DNA from: Merluccius polli
Taxonomy: Eukaryota > Chordata > Actinopteri > Gadiformes > Merlucciidae
Length of the DNA stretch: 64,000 nt
NCBI GenBank assembly: GCA_030340625.1
Contig: JAOPHQ010004263.1
Coordinates: 62,001 to 126,000 of the forward strand
Direction: 5' to 3'
Shown here: positions 28,501 through 31,500 of the stretch, piece after piece
How the letters are laid out: the number at the start of each line of letters is the position of its first letter
Numbering within the stretch: the first letter of the stretch is position 1
Program-made: the position numbers and the translations under genes
The notes under the pieces: generated by a model
The model's input: the letters and a program-made list of their open reading frames with translations, nothing else
Database searches by the model: none
Told to the model about the DNA's origin: nothing

Positions 28501-31500
28501 GCCTGTTTTGGCAGCTCCCCGCCTTGACGAACCATTTCAGTTGCAGGTAGATGCCAGCAATTTGGGGGCTGGAGCTGTACTCCTGCAGACTGGTACGGAT
28601 GGCATTGATCACCCTGTGAGTTTCTTTTCAAGGAAGTTCAACTCTTACCAGTTGAATTATTCCATTGTGGAAAAAGAAGCCTTGGCTCTTATTTTGGCGT
28701 TTAAACATTTTGAGGTTTATGTGTTAGGTTAGTGGTGGGGGAAAGCCACTTGTAGTTTACACTGACCATAACCCCCTGACGTTCTTAAATTCCTTGCAGA
28801 ATCCCAATCAGCGCCTTATGCGGTGGTGTCTATTTCTTCAGCCGTTCAACCTAGACATTCGCCATATCAAGGGGTCTGATAATGTTTTGGCTGATGCTCT
28901 ATTTTTTCCTTTTTAAGCTGCTCTTTTCTCTTTCATCTCTTAAATGGCTTCTTCCAGGTACCAGAAGTTGCTGAGGGGCAGTAAATGGAGCGAGTGGTTT
29001 GAAGAGGAAATGGATGGTGGTGGTAACAGACTGAGCGTGTTGACATAATTGTTTTGATTAGTTTAATTTTCCAAATGTATTGAGGTTCCCCTTTTGGGCC
29101 CTCATCATTGTGGGGGGGGGGATGTGACGGCCTCTCTAACCCTCCCTTATGCTTTTACCTCTATACAGGGGTGATAGTAGAAAAAAATCCTGAGCCTGAA
29201 CTTTTTTTTTTCTGGGAGGTAAGCGGTAGCCTGGTCACCAGCCTCTCGTACTACATTTCATTTGTACAGAGAGTCTGGCCACTCACCATTGACAATTGTT
29301 AACTAACTGAAGGCGGGTGCTCTGTTGAAGTTTAAAACTATTGGATCTGCCCAGTGCCACTCCGAATCTGCCATAACCAATCGCTAACGTTTGGTCGTGA
29401 CGTATGTCATGCGACAGAACCGACCGGAAACCACGTGACGTAGCCGCCCAGACCCCAGACCAACAACAACTATATCCGTGATACCTCATTGCAATGAACA
29501 GAGTAGAGTGTGAAGATGGATGTCAACGAGAGCTGCAGGTTTTGTACTTTGAATTTAAGAGTAAACGGAACAATTGGAAATGTCAGGCGAATGTACTACA
29601 ACTCAAACTAGCGCACGACTTCAACGTCATCGTTCTCAGCCACTCCCTCTGTTCGCTGATTGGACAGGTAAAACTTTACCGGGAGAAAACCCGCGAATAT
29701 GCCGAAAACCCAGACAGAGTACTGAAGGGAAATGAAAATTGAGCGGAAGTACGTCGGAGGGCGGAGCCAGGCTAGGTAAGCGGGCCCCTAAGCCAAAATA
29801 TATGCCCTGATCAACATAATTGTCAAGCGGGATCCAGGGGTATGGTCCCCTGGAAGACAATTTGGATAAATAGTCCCTTAAATGATAGATTCTGGTGAAT
29901 TTTGTGGAAATAAATTGACAACATTCAGGCATGAGATGAACAAACCAAATATAAGCCTATATTACAGTAGCATCTTTGTGTAGAGCACCAGAGCTCTTGG
30001 GACCCTGGGCCTGGTAGGCCTGTTCAGTAATCCATCCCTGCTAATACATTTCATCATGTAAATATGAGCGTTCCTTCCAGGTGATGTGACCTATTGGCTC
30101 AAAATCAGTGCAGGGTCATATTTGTTTTGTGAGACACTACTCTTACTTTCTTTTTGTTTCTTCTTTTTTTTAAAATTAAATCTTAACATTCTTCATATTT
30201 TTTAAATAAATGTTTAATATATTTAATACCCACATTTTATTTTGAAAACCGGAAGTTTCCACACGCTGCAGTAAGCTAGCGCTGACTTTCCCAGTTGTCT
30301 CAAAGTATTTGCCATAAAGTCGGCAATAAGGGCGCACTTGAAAATGATGGAGCGGCTGACTTGACCACGCGAAACTGAGAGACGGCTGTCTTGACCGCAG
30401 TCCGGTGCGTGTGGATATGCGGCTCCTCCGGCGGAGCGGTTCATGTTAATAGCGGTGTCCCGGGAGGGTTCACCTTCACGGCGTAGTTACGAGGGATGTG
30501 CGACTATCGTCTTAAACAATACAAAAGTGTTTTTTAAAGTTAGAAATATATTAGATATTCAACCGATATTCACGCTCCGAATTACAGCGATCAGACACGG
30601 GGAACTAAAGCCGCGATCACCGGTATTAGTCCCGCATGTCTAGCGGTGTCTACCTGCCTAGGTGTTTACCTGCCCAGGTGTATTGGTCAGTATTTCTGCA
30701 GCGATGAGTTAAATCAGGGCTTTTTGCGACCACGGATGTATTCGGTTTGCGATGCTCATGCCTTCTTATTTTGATGTTTTACTTTTTGCTCGACTAATGA
30801 AAACGTATTCGACTAAGCCTCCGTCGATCGACTAAGCCGACTATTAGGGGGCAGCCCTAGTTAACTTACAGCACTTTATATGGACCATTAGTTATATTTT
30901 CAATGTATTTACTAGGGCTGGACCCGAATATTCGACTATTCGGATATTCGTTCGTTGGGTAGGTATTCGGTTTTCAATTTTGGGATTCGGATATTCGTTT
31001 TTTTTTTGTTTTTTTTTTCTAAATGTAGGCTATCACTAAAGGCGAACCGCAAAATACATTTTGTCAGCACATTCTTGTACTATATTTATACTTGACTGTT
31101 AAGATGTGGAAATATATACCATCTCAGCTTGGGCGCGTGACATCACTCACAGCAGTGAACGTCAGGCTTCAGTTCACCTTGGCCGTTAAAGGGAAGACAA
31201 AATGCCGAAGACCTCAGCTGTGTGGGAACTAGGGATGGGCATAATTAATCGATGATCGATCATTGATCGTTAAGAAATGTGTCGATCAATTTATATTGTT
31301 ATCGATCAAAAGGACGTTGTGTTGCATACTGTGAGTCTTGAAGCGGTGCGGTGATCGCGGCTTTAGTTCCCCGTGTCTGATCACTGTAATTCGGAGCGTG
31401 AATATCGGTTGAATATCTAATATCTTTCTAACTTTAAAAAACACTTTAGTATTTTTTAAGACGATAGTCGCACATCCCTCGTAACTACGCCGTGAAGGTG

